DNA from: Planctomycetota bacterium
GTDB lineage: Bacteria > Planctomycetota > SZUA-567 > H5-PLA8
Assembly (NCBI GenBank): GCA_015075375.1
Contig: JABTUM010000001.1
Span: 1,607,201 to 1,671,200 of the forward strand
DNA: 64,000 nucleotides
Direction: 5' to 3'
Part shown: positions 18,226 to 26,676 of the stretch, one piece after another
How the letters are laid out: every line of letters begins with the position of its first letter
Position numbering within the stretch: position 1 is the first letter of the stretch
Program-made: the position numbers and the translations under genes
Notes under the pieces: generated by a model
The model's database searches: none
Told to the model about the DNA's origin: nothing
What the model saw: the letters and a program-made list of their open reading frames with translations, nothing else

Positions 18226-18270
18226 GGTGGATTTTGAATCCACTGCGTCTGCCAGTTCCGCCACTCCGGC
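18226..18270 (-). pseudogene. tRNA-Leu(CAA) 5' half
   Basis: Read on the minus strand, the sequence starts gccggagtggcggaactggc, the standard 5' acceptor strand and D-arm of a class II tRNA-Leu, and continues through an anticodon arm GTGGA-TTCAAAA-TCCAC with anticodon CAA. After the arm the match ends: there is no variable arm, no GGTTCGA T-arm and no complementary acceptor strand. It is therefore half a tRNA gene and cannot function. Truncation at the anticodon arm is a usual break point for tRNA-targeted integration. Confidence 0.75.
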
Positions 18271-18522
18271 GCCACACATAGAAGGTAAGCGCGGGACCCA
18301 CCATCGGATGCCTAGGTTTCCATGCACGTCAGCGCGACCCGTAAGTTAGGGCACAAGCCGCGAAGGGTCAAGCCGAGGACGGTCGCGCAAGCTCTTCCTG
18401 CCGCCGCCCAATACTCCGGAACCCAACCATCCGAACCTCGAACCCCAACCCGCCGGCCCACCTTGCAGCGTGCCTAATTGAAGTAGAGGTAAAGGGGATC
18501 GCGCGATCGAACACAGGAACAG
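18271..18522. other. Spacer between two tRNA fragments
   Basis: No gene is seen. A minus-strand frame beginning at 18671 runs through the tRNA-Gly fragment and is best explained by the tRNA sequence itself. Confidence 0.4.
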
Positions 18523-18575
18523 TGGAGCGGGCGAAGGGATTCGAACCCTCGACCTTCGGCTAGGGAAGCCGAAGG
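18523..18575 (-). pseudogene. tRNA-Gly(CCC) 3' half, candidate attachment-site scar
   Basis: The minus strand carries an anticodon arm CCGAAGG-paired stem around loop TTCCCTA (anticodon CCC), then a T-arm with GGGTTCGAATCCC and the acceptor strand CGCCCGCTCCA including encoded CCA. The 5' acceptor strand and D-arm are missing: the sequence diverges immediately beyond the anticodon stem. A tRNA 3' half from anticodon to CCA is the classic duplicated core left by tyrosine-recombinase islands. No integrase gene is recognisable nearby. Confidence 0.75.
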
Positions 18576-18711
18576 ATACATATTGTTAAACCCTATCACT
18601 ACAAATGGTTGCAGAATCCACTCTAATTTCTTTGGCGGTTCCTTGGCGGAATGACTGGCAACGTTCTGCATCCTTTAGCAATCGTTTGCAATTTGGTGAT
18701 TTTCACTTCTT

Positions 18712-18948
18712 TCATCGCTCGGACTCATTTTTGACCTTCCCAGTCGGTTGAGCCGATACATCGTCTTTAGACCTACTTGGTCTCCAAACAAGGAATGCAA
18801 CAATCCCAATTACAACAAAAACAGAAGCAATTATTTGCCCAATACTTAGTCTATGCCTTTCATGCAACCAGACGGACAGCCATAGGAGTATTCCAGTGCA
18901 TACCGAAAAAGTGATACATGAAGAGAGCGAGAATTGAAGTTTTCGCAT
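18712..18948 (-). CDS. Small two-helix membrane protein, unknown function
   Basis: A 78-residue frame with two hydrophobic helices at about 10-28 ('CITFSVCTGILLWLSVW') and 38-56 ('IIASVFVVIGIVAFLVW') and a charged Lys/Glu/Ser C terminus. The pattern is that of a real small membrane protein, but no clear ribosome site precedes the ATG and base composition is more AT-rich than most of the window, suggesting foreign origin. No neighbour suggests a role. Confidence 0.45.
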   Translation of the reverse strand: MRKLQFSLSSCITFSVCTGILLWLSVWLHERHRLSIGQIIASVFVVIGIVAFLVWRPSRSKDDVSAQPTGKVKNESER

Positions 18949-19019
18949 AAATTCAATCAGGAGTCATCCTGGCGGAACCGGCGGGTGGCACGGTCACGCC
19001 TCATCTTTCCGCGTACCCT

Positions 19020-19345
19020 TTAGGAACTGGTGCCACTGGCTGCGGGTGTAAGCAGCCAGTGCCTCACCGTCCGGATCATCACGAAGCCGCTCGTCCCAAT
19101 CGTCCACCGCCAGCGGCTCTTGCTCATTTTTACCCAGTTAAGCCACCGGAAACTCGACCAACGCCACGCTTCCGGCAAACGCACGAGTTTGCGCTCCACC
19201 GGATTTCGAGGGCAGTATACCGCCTTCTCGATGGCCTTGGCCAGACGCCAGATGTTCTTGTCGTGCCCCTCCGGCAAACCGTCCATGCGCAGCGCAATCT
19301 AACGGAGTCCGCGAGGTTCATAGAGAGTCGTTCAGTGGCGTGCAC
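19020..19345 (-). pseudogene. RAYT/Y1-type transposase, C-terminal remnant
   Basis: The frame from 19286 contains 'RNPVERKLVRLPEAWRWSSF', the signature near the end of REP-associated tyrosine transposases (usual form 'NPVRAGLVERPEDWRWSSY'). The upstream part is in another frame (from 19345) and the catalytic HxH and Tyr region is absent. These enzymes are about 180-330 residues, so most of this gene is lost. Confidence 0.65.
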
Positions 19346-19494
19346 GGGTTGCCCACGGCCGCATCCCGTGGCACCAAATCCAGAAGAGCGACGCGTTTAC
19401 GATCGGTTGGATTACTGCCAGTGCCCCCCGCCTGACCTACAGTGCGAGTCGGCACAGGCGCGTGAGTACCGAACGGAGCATCGCGCGGAATGGC
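19346..19494. other. Non-coding spacer after the transposase remnant
   Basis: No gene or clear terminator is seen. The PQQ-propeller gene ends here on the minus strand. Confidence 0.3.
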
Positions 19495-22386
19495 TCACTG
19501 GCCTAAGCAAGTAAGCACACCTTCCTCCGAAGCCATGTACAAGCGTCCGTGCGCGGCCGAAAGCCCGTCGTAGGCAGGATGATGCTCCAAGGGTAGCACT
19601 TGAGTCCTCTTGCCAGATGCAGCATCGAGCACCCAAAGCTCGCACGCTTCTTTGGAATCCTGCGAAATAGGAACTCCGGCAAAATATACGCGTTCACCGG
19701 ACAGCACAACGCCCATCATCTGCTGGCGGATTCCTTCGTCTAAGCACCAAGTCGTAGTCTGGCCCGATCGCGCATACAGAAAGCGCTCGCCCTTTTTCTC
19801 CTTCTTCATCATGGCCGCAGGTACGCCAAAACGATACCTCCAAGCAGCGACGCTCGTTTTCTCGTCGAACGCCAAGTTTTCGCCCGTCACGTATCCATTG
19901 GTCAGTTCGATGTGTTTATTGCTGGATAAGGAAGGCTCGACACAGGCCATGTAGTCTGCAATGGATACCTGCGAGAGGTAATTGGTCGTATGCAGCAGTC
20001 CCTTGAAGTCTTTCTGGCGTCCCAGCTTTAGCCCACTTTGGGTCTGATAGTAGACTTCGGTGAGCATGAGGCTCTGGCCATCGCTTAGGAAAAAGTCTCC
20101 GCTGGTTCCCCCTTTTGTCCTCCAAATAACCTTTCCGGAGGATGCCTCGACCGCGAATAGGCGCAAGCCGCCGTCCACATTCAAAGCCCGGCCACAGGTA
20201 AAATAGATCGTACCGTCTATGGGAAGGACACCGCCAATCACGGGCCAAGCCGAAGCAAACACGCCTTCATCCACAATAAACTTTTGCGTGGGCGCCGCTC
20301 GTAAACGCCAAACCTCCAATCCGGTCTTCGCATCTAATGCATAAACGGTGCCCGCATGCGTACTGAACAGGCAAAGTCCCTGATGCAACGCCGGCGCAAA
20401 ATCGACTTTGCCGTCGGCTACATACGTCCATCTCGGCTTTCCGGTGATCGCGTCGACGGCCATTACGGAGCGCGTGCTAGGTTCCGCCACAAACGCCATT
20501 CCGTAGGCGATCGTGGCTTGCGTTAGCTTGGATCGCCCTAGCTTGGCGCTCCAAAGCGGCTTTACGGAGGCGGGCAAGATCGATGCCGCCGCGTTGGAAC
20601 GCCGCATGCCGCCGCGATAGATTGGCCAATCCTCGGCATGGTCGGATTCCTTGGCAGGCGGAGATCCCGCGGAAAATAACCGGGGCTGGCCTTCGGCGGT
20701 CAGCCAGGTTCGCTGTCCACCCGGCGCCAGCGCGAGCAATCCGCGCAAGTAAACGCCGCAATCGCAATGGTGAGGCAAGAAGTAAGTAAGCCCGTTGGCC
20801 GGCATCTGGCCCAGCCGGCACGGCGAGCGAACCGTATCCAGGCCCAACGGCGTATCCGATTTGCGGTTTAGGTACCAAGAGTCGCTGTACAAAAGAAAAT
20901 TTGCGCTTCCTTTGGGCGCATAGCAATGCGCGCCCACGGTGCCGTCGGCTCGAAACGTTCTCATGGCCTTGCCGGTTAATGGATCCAGGACTTCCGCCGC
21001 TACGCTCTGCTTCTTGTTCTCATTATCTCGGTCCAGCAACCACAATTCATCCCGGAAGGGAAGCACTCCGTAGCCGCCCTGTGTAGTTTCCGTCTTCCAA
21101 ACGGGCTTACCGGTTTTCTGATCAAGCACCGTTAGGTGAGCTTTGGGTTTGTACTGAGGCTTGCGATGTACGTAGACCAGCGTCCCTTTTCCGAAAACAC
21201 GGGGGTCGCCCTGTGCTTCGTCCAAAGCGGACTTCCAGCGCGTGGATCCGGAACGCAGATCCACCGCCTCCAGTTCCAGGCCATTCAATACAAAAGCCAC
21301 GCCATTTTGCGCCGCGGGATGGGTCGAACAGGAGCGCGACCAAAGCACCTGGCCTGTCTCCTTGTCCAGCGCCGCCATGCGAGTCTTGGAACTGGCCAGC
21401 AACACCGATTCGATTGCCGTTACCGTTACCGGCAGAAACCCTGGCGCATACTCCTTGAACGCTTTTCCGGTATCGCCGTTCCATGCCGTCAAAGCCTTAC
21501 CGTTGACCGCGTAAACCATCCGCTCATCGCATGCCAGAGACTCGTCCTGCCGGTGGTAACTTTGCTTGAAAGCATCACCCAACGGAATGCGCCAGAGTTC
21601 CAAGCCGTTATAAGCGTCGCGGGCAATGAGCCAGGTTTGAGTGGTATCGTTGGCTGCCGCGCGATTCTCTTCGTAGTACAAGCGACCGCCGCCCGTCACT
21701 CGTCCCAAATAAGAAACATACAGCGCTCCCCAACGCGGGTCGGCGACCCAGCGTAGTTCTTCCCAAGGTCCCGCCGATTGATCCGCATTAACAGAGCTTA
21801 GGTCCGCGCTCCCGCTGCGATGGGTCCACTCGTCAAATTGGGAATTGGCCGGTTTCGTAAAACGAATCCAACCGCTTCGGCTTAGCGACTGAACGTCCGA
21901 GATGCCGGCCTTGCGCAGGCGATCGGGCAGCGCGGCGAGGGAGCCGGGATTCTTGTCGTTACCCAGCACGGCCACGCCGCCTGGTGCGAGAATGCGCAAC
22001 ACCTCCTCCGGGGTCGCAGGAATATCGCCCCACGCGGCTGACACGACGAGATTGACTAGGTTGTCCGCGTACGGAAGTTCGTTTGCCTCTACGAATACAA
22101 TGGAAGCCCGCTCCAGGCAGCCAGCTTTCAACAGATTCTCGTTCCCGGACTTTAACGCCTGCGCAGACCAGGTGCATGCCTGCCAAGTGAGCGGGTGCCC
22201 CGTGGCCAGCGCCGCGGTCAGGTTTCCATCCGGCTCTCCGATCACCAAGGCCATCCCGCGACTCTTGCCGGATGCCTGCGCGATGAACTGGGCCAGTGCT
22301 GATGCATCTTCGCCTGCTTGTGATCTAGAGGCTGCAGCCAAGATCAGGCAAAGCATCCCGATCCTTCGCCACTCTGCGCCAAGCAT
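19495..22386 (-). CDS. Exported methyltransferase-like / PQQ beta-propeller protein
   Basis: A 963-residue protein taken from the ATG at 22386, which has GGAG nine bases upstream; an ATG at 22356 with AAGGA is the alternative. A signal peptide ('IGMLCLILAAASRSQAG') is followed at about 30-180 by a degenerate methyltransferase-like Rossmann domain ('ADNLVNLVVSA', 'EEVLRILAPGGVAVLG') without a clear SAM glycine loop. The remainder is a BamB-like eight-blade propeller with repeated 'TGKxxW' blades, e.g. 'AITGKPRWTYVADGKV' and 'DAKTGLEVWRLRA'. I recall this architecture from Planctomycetes and relatives. It should act in the periplasm; if quinone-dependent, the substrate is unknown. It is divergent from a GntR-LacI regulator 121 bp away, the probable controller. 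Confidence 0.8.
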   Translation of the reverse strand: MLGAEWRRIGMLCLILAAASRSQAGEDASALAQFIAQASGKSRGMALVIGEPDGNLTAALATGHPLTWQACTWSAQALKSGNENLLKAGCLERASIVFVEANELPYADNLVNLVVSAAWGDIPATPEEVLRILAPGGVAVLGNDKNPGSLAALPDRLRKAGISDVQSLSRSGWIRFTKPANSQFDEWTHRSGSADLSSVNADQSAGPWEELRWVADPRWGALYVSYLGRVTGGGRLYYEENRAAANDTTQTWLIARDAYNGLELWRIPLGDAFKQSYHRQDESLACDERMVYAVNGKALTAWNGDTGKAFKEYAPGFLPVTVTAIESVLLASSKTRMAALDKETGQVLWSRSCSTHPAAQNGVAFVLNGLELEAVDLRSGSTRWKSALDEAQGDPRVFGKGTLVYVHRKPQYKPKAHLTVLDQKTGKPVWKTETTQGGYGVLPFRDELWLLDRDNENKKQSVAAEVLDPLTGKAMRTFRADGTVGAHCYAPKGSANFLLYSDSWYLNRKSDTPLGLDTVRSPCRLGQMPANGLTYFLPHHCDCGVYLRGLLALAPGGQRTWLTAEGQPRLFSAGSPPAKESDHAEDWPIYRGGMRRSNAAASILPASVKPLWSAKLGRSKLTQATIAYGMAFVAEPSTRSVMAVDAITGKPRWTYVADGKVDFAPALHQGLCLFSTHAGTVYALDAKTGLEVWRLRAAPTQKFIVDEGVFASAWPVIGGVLPIDGTIYFTCGRALNVDGGLRLFAVEASSGKVIWRTKGGTSGDFFLSDGQSLMLTEVYYQTQSGLKLGRQKDFKGLLHTTNYLSQVSIADYMACVEPSLSSNKHIELTNGYVTGENLAFDEKTSVAAWRYRFGVPAAMMKKEKKGERFLYARSGQTTTWCLDEGIRQQMMGVVLSGERVYFAGVPISQDSKEACELWVLDAASGKRTQVLPLEHHPAYDGLSAAHGRLYMASEEGVLTCLGQ

Positions 22387-22424
22387 CGCTCGTTCTCCGG
22401 ATGTCCACTCCACCGACTAGCCTT

Positions 22425-22507
22425 CTCTCGCTGCTTATACCCCCAAAAGGAAGCCACCCACCGCGAATTCCGTGCAGGCGTGTCCCTGCGTGTGTATAAT
22501 CCGGCGC
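22425..22507 (+). promoter_or_regulatory. Divergent promoter region; perfect TATAAT before the regulator
   Basis: A consensus TATAAT at 22495-22500 lies seven bases before the regulator's GTG (22508), so transcription would begin at or within a base or two of the start codon, implying a leaderless mRNA. No good -35 is seen 17 bases upstream, as expected if an activator helps. On the other strand TATAAG near 22433-22438 could serve the propeller gene. Confidence 0.4.
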
Positions 22508-23596
22508 GTGTCCGAGCGTCGCGGGAAACCCGGCCGTCCTCCCTTCCCAGAAGCGCGTTACCGGCAGGTTGCGCAGCGTCTGCGCACGCGCCTTCAGCAG
22601 GGCGATTTCGACCCACCCAAGCTGCTGCCATCGCTCAAGCAACTCGCCTTGGAACACCATGTTGGCCGAGAAACGGCTCGTGCAGCCGTCGAGCAGCTTC
22701 GCCATGAGGGTTGGATAGGCCTCAATGCGAGGGGGCGCCACGTTCGAGCGGTGCAAGTCCAATACGCACGTCCCAACTCGGGCATCGTGTTGATCGTATA
22801 CGGCGTGCCGTTGGCGGAGGTCCGCCAGCATGCCGGATACAATGCGATGCTCTTGGGCATGCTGGACGAACTGGCTCAACGGAACTGCCACGTGATCGTG
22901 GCGCACGATTTCGCCTTCCGATCCGTATTGCCGGACCAGTACTTATCCCTTCCCCTAACCGGAATATTGATGGGCAGTCTGGCGACGCGGCGGCTTTGCC
23001 TGCAAATGGTGCGCTTGCCGATTCCCGTGCTGCAAGTGGACGTGCCGCCCCTGGTAGCGGGTCTGCCGTGCGTAGCGGTCGATAACGCAGGCGCGGCGGA
23101 GGACGCCTGCTCACGGCTCGTTGAGTTTGGCCATCGCCGTATCGCGATGGTGCGTGCGATCAGTCAAATCTTAAAGCAGCCCGATCCGGACTCAAAGGAG
23201 CGCGAAGCCGGTTTCCTCGCGGCGCTGCGCAAGCACCGCTTGCGTATTCGGGACTGCCCGGTGCTGAGCACCTTTCCGCGAGACCGATCGCATACAGGCA
23301 TATTGCGCGCACTATCGGGACCCCGCCGCGTGACCGCCGCTCTATGCGTCGATCCCAATCGGGCTCGTTTGGTCGCGAGATGTGCCCAGCATCTGGGGTT
23401 AAAGGTTCCGCAGGATTTGAGTATCGCGGCCTTTTCTGGGTTGGAAGGCCCGGGGATCGAGTTCTCGGGACCCAAGGTTGATTTCAATGCGCTTGGCCGA
23501 ATGGCCGCATCCACGCTCTGCAGCCCAAAGGTCGAAACCACGCGAATTTCTACTTCCTGGCAAGACCAACCGACCCTTGCGCGCTTTCAGCAATGA
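22508..23596 (+). CDS. GntR-LacI hybrid transcriptional regulator
   Basis: A 362-residue protein. The N-terminal 75 residues are a GntR-type winged helix ('YRQVAQRLRTRLQQGDF', 'LPSLKQLALEHHVGRETARA', 'LRHEGWIGLNARGRHVRAV'). The rest is a LacI-type periplasmic-binding-like sensor ('ILMGSLATRRLC', 'VAVDNAGAAEDACSRLVEFG', 'HRRIAMV', 'AALCVDPNRARLVARCAQHLG'). This combination is common in Verrucomicrobia, Lentisphaerae and Planctomycetes, where it usually controls sugar genes. I use GTG 22508; the longer frame from 22472 has a cysteine-rich non-conserved start. It is divergent from the PQQ-propeller gene. Ligand unknown. Confidence 0.8.
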   Translation: MSERRGKPGRPPFPEARYRQVAQRLRTRLQQGDFDPPKLLPSLKQLALEHHVGRETARAAVEQLRHEGWIGLNARGRHVRAVQVQYARPNSGIVLIVYGVPLAEVRQHAGYNAMLLGMLDELAQRNCHVIVAHDFAFRSVLPDQYLSLPLTGILMGSLATRRLCLQMVRLPIPVLQVDVPPLVAGLPCVAVDNAGAAEDACSRLVEFGHRRIAMVRAISQILKQPDPDSKEREAGFLAALRKHRLRIRDCPVLSTFPRDRSHTGILRALSGPRRVTAALCVDPNRARLVARCAQHLGLKVPQDLSIAAFSGLEGPGIEFSGPKVDFNALGRMAASTLCSPKVETTRISTSWQDQPTLARFQQ

Positions 23597-23831
23597 GGCG
23601 CAGGCAGTTGCGGCGGGCAGAAAGCCGGATCTAGCGATGCGGCCAGCAACGCGCAGCTCGCCCAATTCAATGTTCCGGCGGCCCACCGGGCAACCTCGTC
23701 CTGCGGTCCGATTCTGCGTTGCACTGCGGTCGTCGCTTCCCGAGGCATAAGATCCGAAAGGGCGACTCCTTCACCGGCGCTGGGAAGGGTGGGCCGCACT
23801 ACCGCAGGAGCCTGCCGAGCAGCGGAACGTT

Positions 23832-25400
23832 TCAGACGAAGACGGCGGCTAGGAAGCGCCCGATCGCATCGCGTGCCGAATCCAGGTCCGTCGCGGCGGC
23901 GACCGGCTTCCCGGGCGCCGCTTTCAGCCGCTGGGCGTGGGCGGCGCGGATCTTCTCGAAGGGCTCGTCGCGATTCTCGAACCGCGCGTTCACTTTTTTT
24001 CCGCGCCCCTTTAGCTCGGTCACGATGGCCTCGAACGTATCGCAAAGGCCGGTAGCGAGCCACGTGCCGTCGTCGCGTTCGCTCAGCAGGATCGGTTCGA
24101 TGGAGAGTTCCCGCGTGACGAGCGCGCCCAGCGTATCCTTGGCGCCTGCGTAGAGGCGCAGGTCGAATTGCAGCGCGTCGTCGCCGTACGAAGCGTTCCA
24201 ACGCAGGTCGCCCACGGGCTTCAGCCCGCCTTGGGCGTACTCGGCGTCCAAGCGCTTGAGCGCATCGGCCCAGGAGAGTTCGTCCAGATCCCCTGCGTTC
24301 AACACGTCGCCCAGAATCGTCACCAAGAAGTCCGAGCCGCAGTGCTCCAGTTCCACGAGGTCAAGCGGCTCGAAACTCGAACCCTGCGGGCCGGGCTTGA
24401 CCTCCATCGGCCCCACGTCCAGCACCTCGACGACACCAGGGAACCAGACGCCCTGCTGCTTCTTGTCCACGGCCAGGTTGGCTCGTTCGCGCCGGGCGAA
24501 GAGCGCTTCCGCTCCGTTCCATTCCGCTTGCGGCGAGAGCATCGCGAAGCCGTACTCGGTCAACGACTCCAGGTTCGGGCGCGGAAGCTTCCGGCCTTCC
24601 AGCCAGGACGGCGCGAAGACACTCACCAGCGTCACCTTCAAATCGGGAACCCGCGTCTGAAAATACTGCCCATGCTTCAGACCTAGCTGCTTGACCGCGG
24701 CGGCGTCCAGGTTCACCGCAAAGGAGTCGCGGTAATCGTAGAACCAGACCAGAACCTCCGCCTGCTTGCCCCGAATCGCGTACTTTCCCTTCCAGCTCAG
24801 GTCGCGGCGCGGCTGGAACGGCAGGAGCGCCTCCGCGGCGTCGGCGGGTTTCCCGCCCGGTGTGAGCACCACGATTTCCTGCGGCGGATGCCAGGCCAGT
24901 TCCTCACGCGCCAGAGCTTCGTGGTCCGAACGATACAGCGTGACCCGGTACTTGCCGGGCGGCACCTTTAAGGAGCCGCCCTTATCGGTCGGCTCCGCCT
25001 CGGGCAGCACGCGGCAGGAGTCGTTGGACTCGACGCATAGGTTCCCCGACGGCAGATCGAGATAGGCGCGCTGCGGTTCCAGCCAGCGCGAAGCGGAAAG
25101 TTCCTTCTCGGAAAGCGGCTCGCCGACGTACACGGCCACGCTCACGCCGTCGTCCTGACGCAAACTGTAACCGACGACCAGACCCTTCTTGGCCTGAGCC
25201 TTGAACTTCGCTTCCTGCCCTTTCTCCCCGAAGGCCAGCGCGCCGCTGGCGCGGATCTTCTCCTGCTGAGCGTCGTCGTAGAGCCAGACTTCCAGCCCGC
25301 TGTTAAAGAGCTGGAAGTACGTTCCGCCGGGGCGCGGCAGTTTGGGCCTGGGTTCGGTCACCGGCTTGGACTTGGACTTGGGCTTCTTCTTGGCCGCCAT
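23832..25400 (-). CDS. Uncharacterised 522-residue protein with basic N terminus
   Basis: The protein begins with a Lys/Pro/Ser-rich tail ('AAKKKPKSKSKPVTE') and then shows beta-rich blocks without signal peptide or membrane helices: 'YFQLFNSGLEVWLYDDA', 'VPPGKYRVTLYRSD', 'VLVWFYDYRDSFAVNLD', 'YFQTRVPDLKVTLVSVF'. No domain is recognised. The basic N terminus could bind nucleic acid or a membrane surface. Codon usage is strongly GC-biased, marking the return to typical chromosomal composition after the mobile region. It is convergent with the GntR-LacI gene, with 235 bp between. The ATG at 25400 follows GAGGAGCGCGCC, a usable site. Confidence 0.7.
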   Translation of the reverse strand: MAAKKKPKSKSKPVTEPRPKLPRPGGTYFQLFNSGLEVWLYDDAQQEKIRASGALAFGEKGQEAKFKAQAKKGLVVGYSLRQDDGVSVAVYVGEPLSEKELSASRWLEPQRAYLDLPSGNLCVESNDSCRVLPEAEPTDKGGSLKVPPGKYRVTLYRSDHEALAREELAWHPPQEIVVLTPGGKPADAAEALLPFQPRRDLSWKGKYAIRGKQAEVLVWFYDYRDSFAVNLDAAAVKQLGLKHGQYFQTRVPDLKVTLVSVFAPSWLEGRKLPRPNLESLTEYGFAMLSPQAEWNGAEALFARRERANLAVDKKQQGVWFPGVVEVLDVGPMEVKPGPQGSSFEPLDLVELEHCGSDFLVTILGDVLNAGDLDELSWADALKRLDAEYAQGGLKPVGDLRWNASYGDDALQFDLRLYAGAKDTLGALVTRELSIEPILLSERDDGTWLATGLCDTFEAIVTELKGRGKKVNARFENRDEPFEKIRAAHAQRLKAAPGKPVAAATDLDSARDAIGRFLAAVFV

Positions 25401-25648
25401 GGCGCGCTCCTCAAGTGCGAAGTCGAAGTTTCAAGCATCGATGATTCGTTGAGCCGTAATCATAAGCAGCCTTGTTGCACCCGCCGCTATCCTATTCCTT
25501 GGCTTGGGCGATGGGCACGGGTACTCTTCCTCGTTCCGCCAATCGTCAGAAACGCGAGCTATAGAAAACGGGCTCCCTCCTGTGTGGTTTACGGGCTTGT
25601 TCGGCAAAGTACGCCCCAAGCACAGCGAGAAGGGAATCCCAAGCAAAG

Positions 25649-26584
25649 CTACAGCGGCGGAACGAGCGGTTCAAGGGGGGAGGTTGGGCCGCCAGCGGTT
25701 CGAGTTTCGCGGCGGCGCCAGCGGCCGGGCGGGCGGCCGATCGTTTTCTTGAAGGCGCGGTTGAAGTAATACTCGCTGTTGAAGCCCACGCGCTGGGCGA
25801 TTTCCTTCACGGACCGGTTGGTGTGCATCAAGAGCGTCTGGGCGCGGCGGAGGCGTTCGGCGAGGAGCGCGTCCTGAAACGACTGGCCGAGGTATTGGCG
25901 AACGAGCGTGGCGGTACGGCTGGGCGAGAGCGAAAGATACTTGGCGAGGTCGGCGAGGCGGATGGGTTCGTGGCTGCGCAGATGGACGAAGCGGCGGATA
26001 CGCGCGACGCGGTCGGGTTCGTCGCCCCAGCGCAGCTGTCCCAGCCAGAGGCTGACCAAGCCCGCGCCGAGCAATTGGAGCGGACCGGCAAGACGCGCCA
26101 GTTCGGAGCGGTCGAAGGCCGGAAGCTGTTCGTGCCGGGTGGCGAGCGCCTCCGGAATCGAGCGGTTCAACGGCGCGGCACAGGGTTTGGGGCTGCGCCA
26201 AGGACCGGCAAAGAGCGTGCAGACGTGCGCGCCTTCGTAATGCACGGGCACGACGATCTCAGCGGCGCCTTTCCAGCAAGTGTGAATGAACGGGCGGTCG
26301 AAAGCGGCGGCTTTCAGGGGGACATCGCGCCCGCAATGGGCCAGGCAGGCCTGATCCCAGCCGGAGCGCGCGCGCCCGAATTCGCAGAATGGGTTCTCGT
26401 GGCGGCGGCGCGCGGCCGGGAGGGCCTGTTCGCCCGCGGCATCGAGAAAGATCGCGGCGTGGTCGTTGACGACAAGATGCACCCCCAGCGCGCGTTCGGC
26501 GGCGGCCAGTGCATCTTCGAGACGCCGGGGTTCGGCGATGTCGGGGAGCGGGTCGGGGCGGATATCTTGCCTTCTTGCCATCAT
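25649..26584 (-). CDS. AraC-family regulator with PocR-like sensor
   Basis: A 311-residue protein. Residues about 25-150 resemble the PocR ligand-binding domain, including 'CEFGRARSGWDQACLAHCG', 'HTCWKGAAEIVVPV' and 'GAHVCTLFAGPWR'. Residues about 200-290 are the two helix-turn-helix AraC DNA-binding domain ('IRLADLAKYLSLSPSRTATL', 'SVKEIAQRVGFNSEYYFNRA', 'FKKTIGRPPGRWRRR'). PocR-type domains sense small hydrocarbon-derived ligands in known cases; which ligand here is unknown. It diverges from the glycoside hydrolase gene with 92 bp between the starts, so that gene is the obvious target. Confidence 0.85.
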   Translation of the reverse strand: MMARRQDIRPDPLPDIAEPRRLEDALAAAERALGVHLVVNDHAAIFLDAAGEQALPAARRRHENPFCEFGRARSGWDQACLAHCGRDVPLKAAAFDRPFIHTCWKGAAEIVVPVHYEGAHVCTLFAGPWRSPKPCAAPLNRSIPEALATRHEQLPAFDRSELARLAGPLQLLGAGLVSLWLGQLRWGDEPDRVARIRRFVHLRSHEPIRLADLAKYLSLSPSRTATLVRQYLGQSFQDALLAERLRRAQTLLMHTNRSVKEIAQRVGFNSEYYFNRAFKKTIGRPPGRWRRRETRTAGGPTSPLEPLVPPL

Positions 26585-26676
26585 ACAAGCTTAAAGTACA
26601 AGATTTGAGTGGCTCCGTCCATTGTTCGTCCCATACTTAAAAGGATAGAGTGGGAGCGGATCGAGGAGAAGAATCC

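Noticed and set aside
18474..18671. 65-codon minus-strand frame
   Set aside because: It is generated by the tRNA-Gly fragment it reads through and has no independent support.
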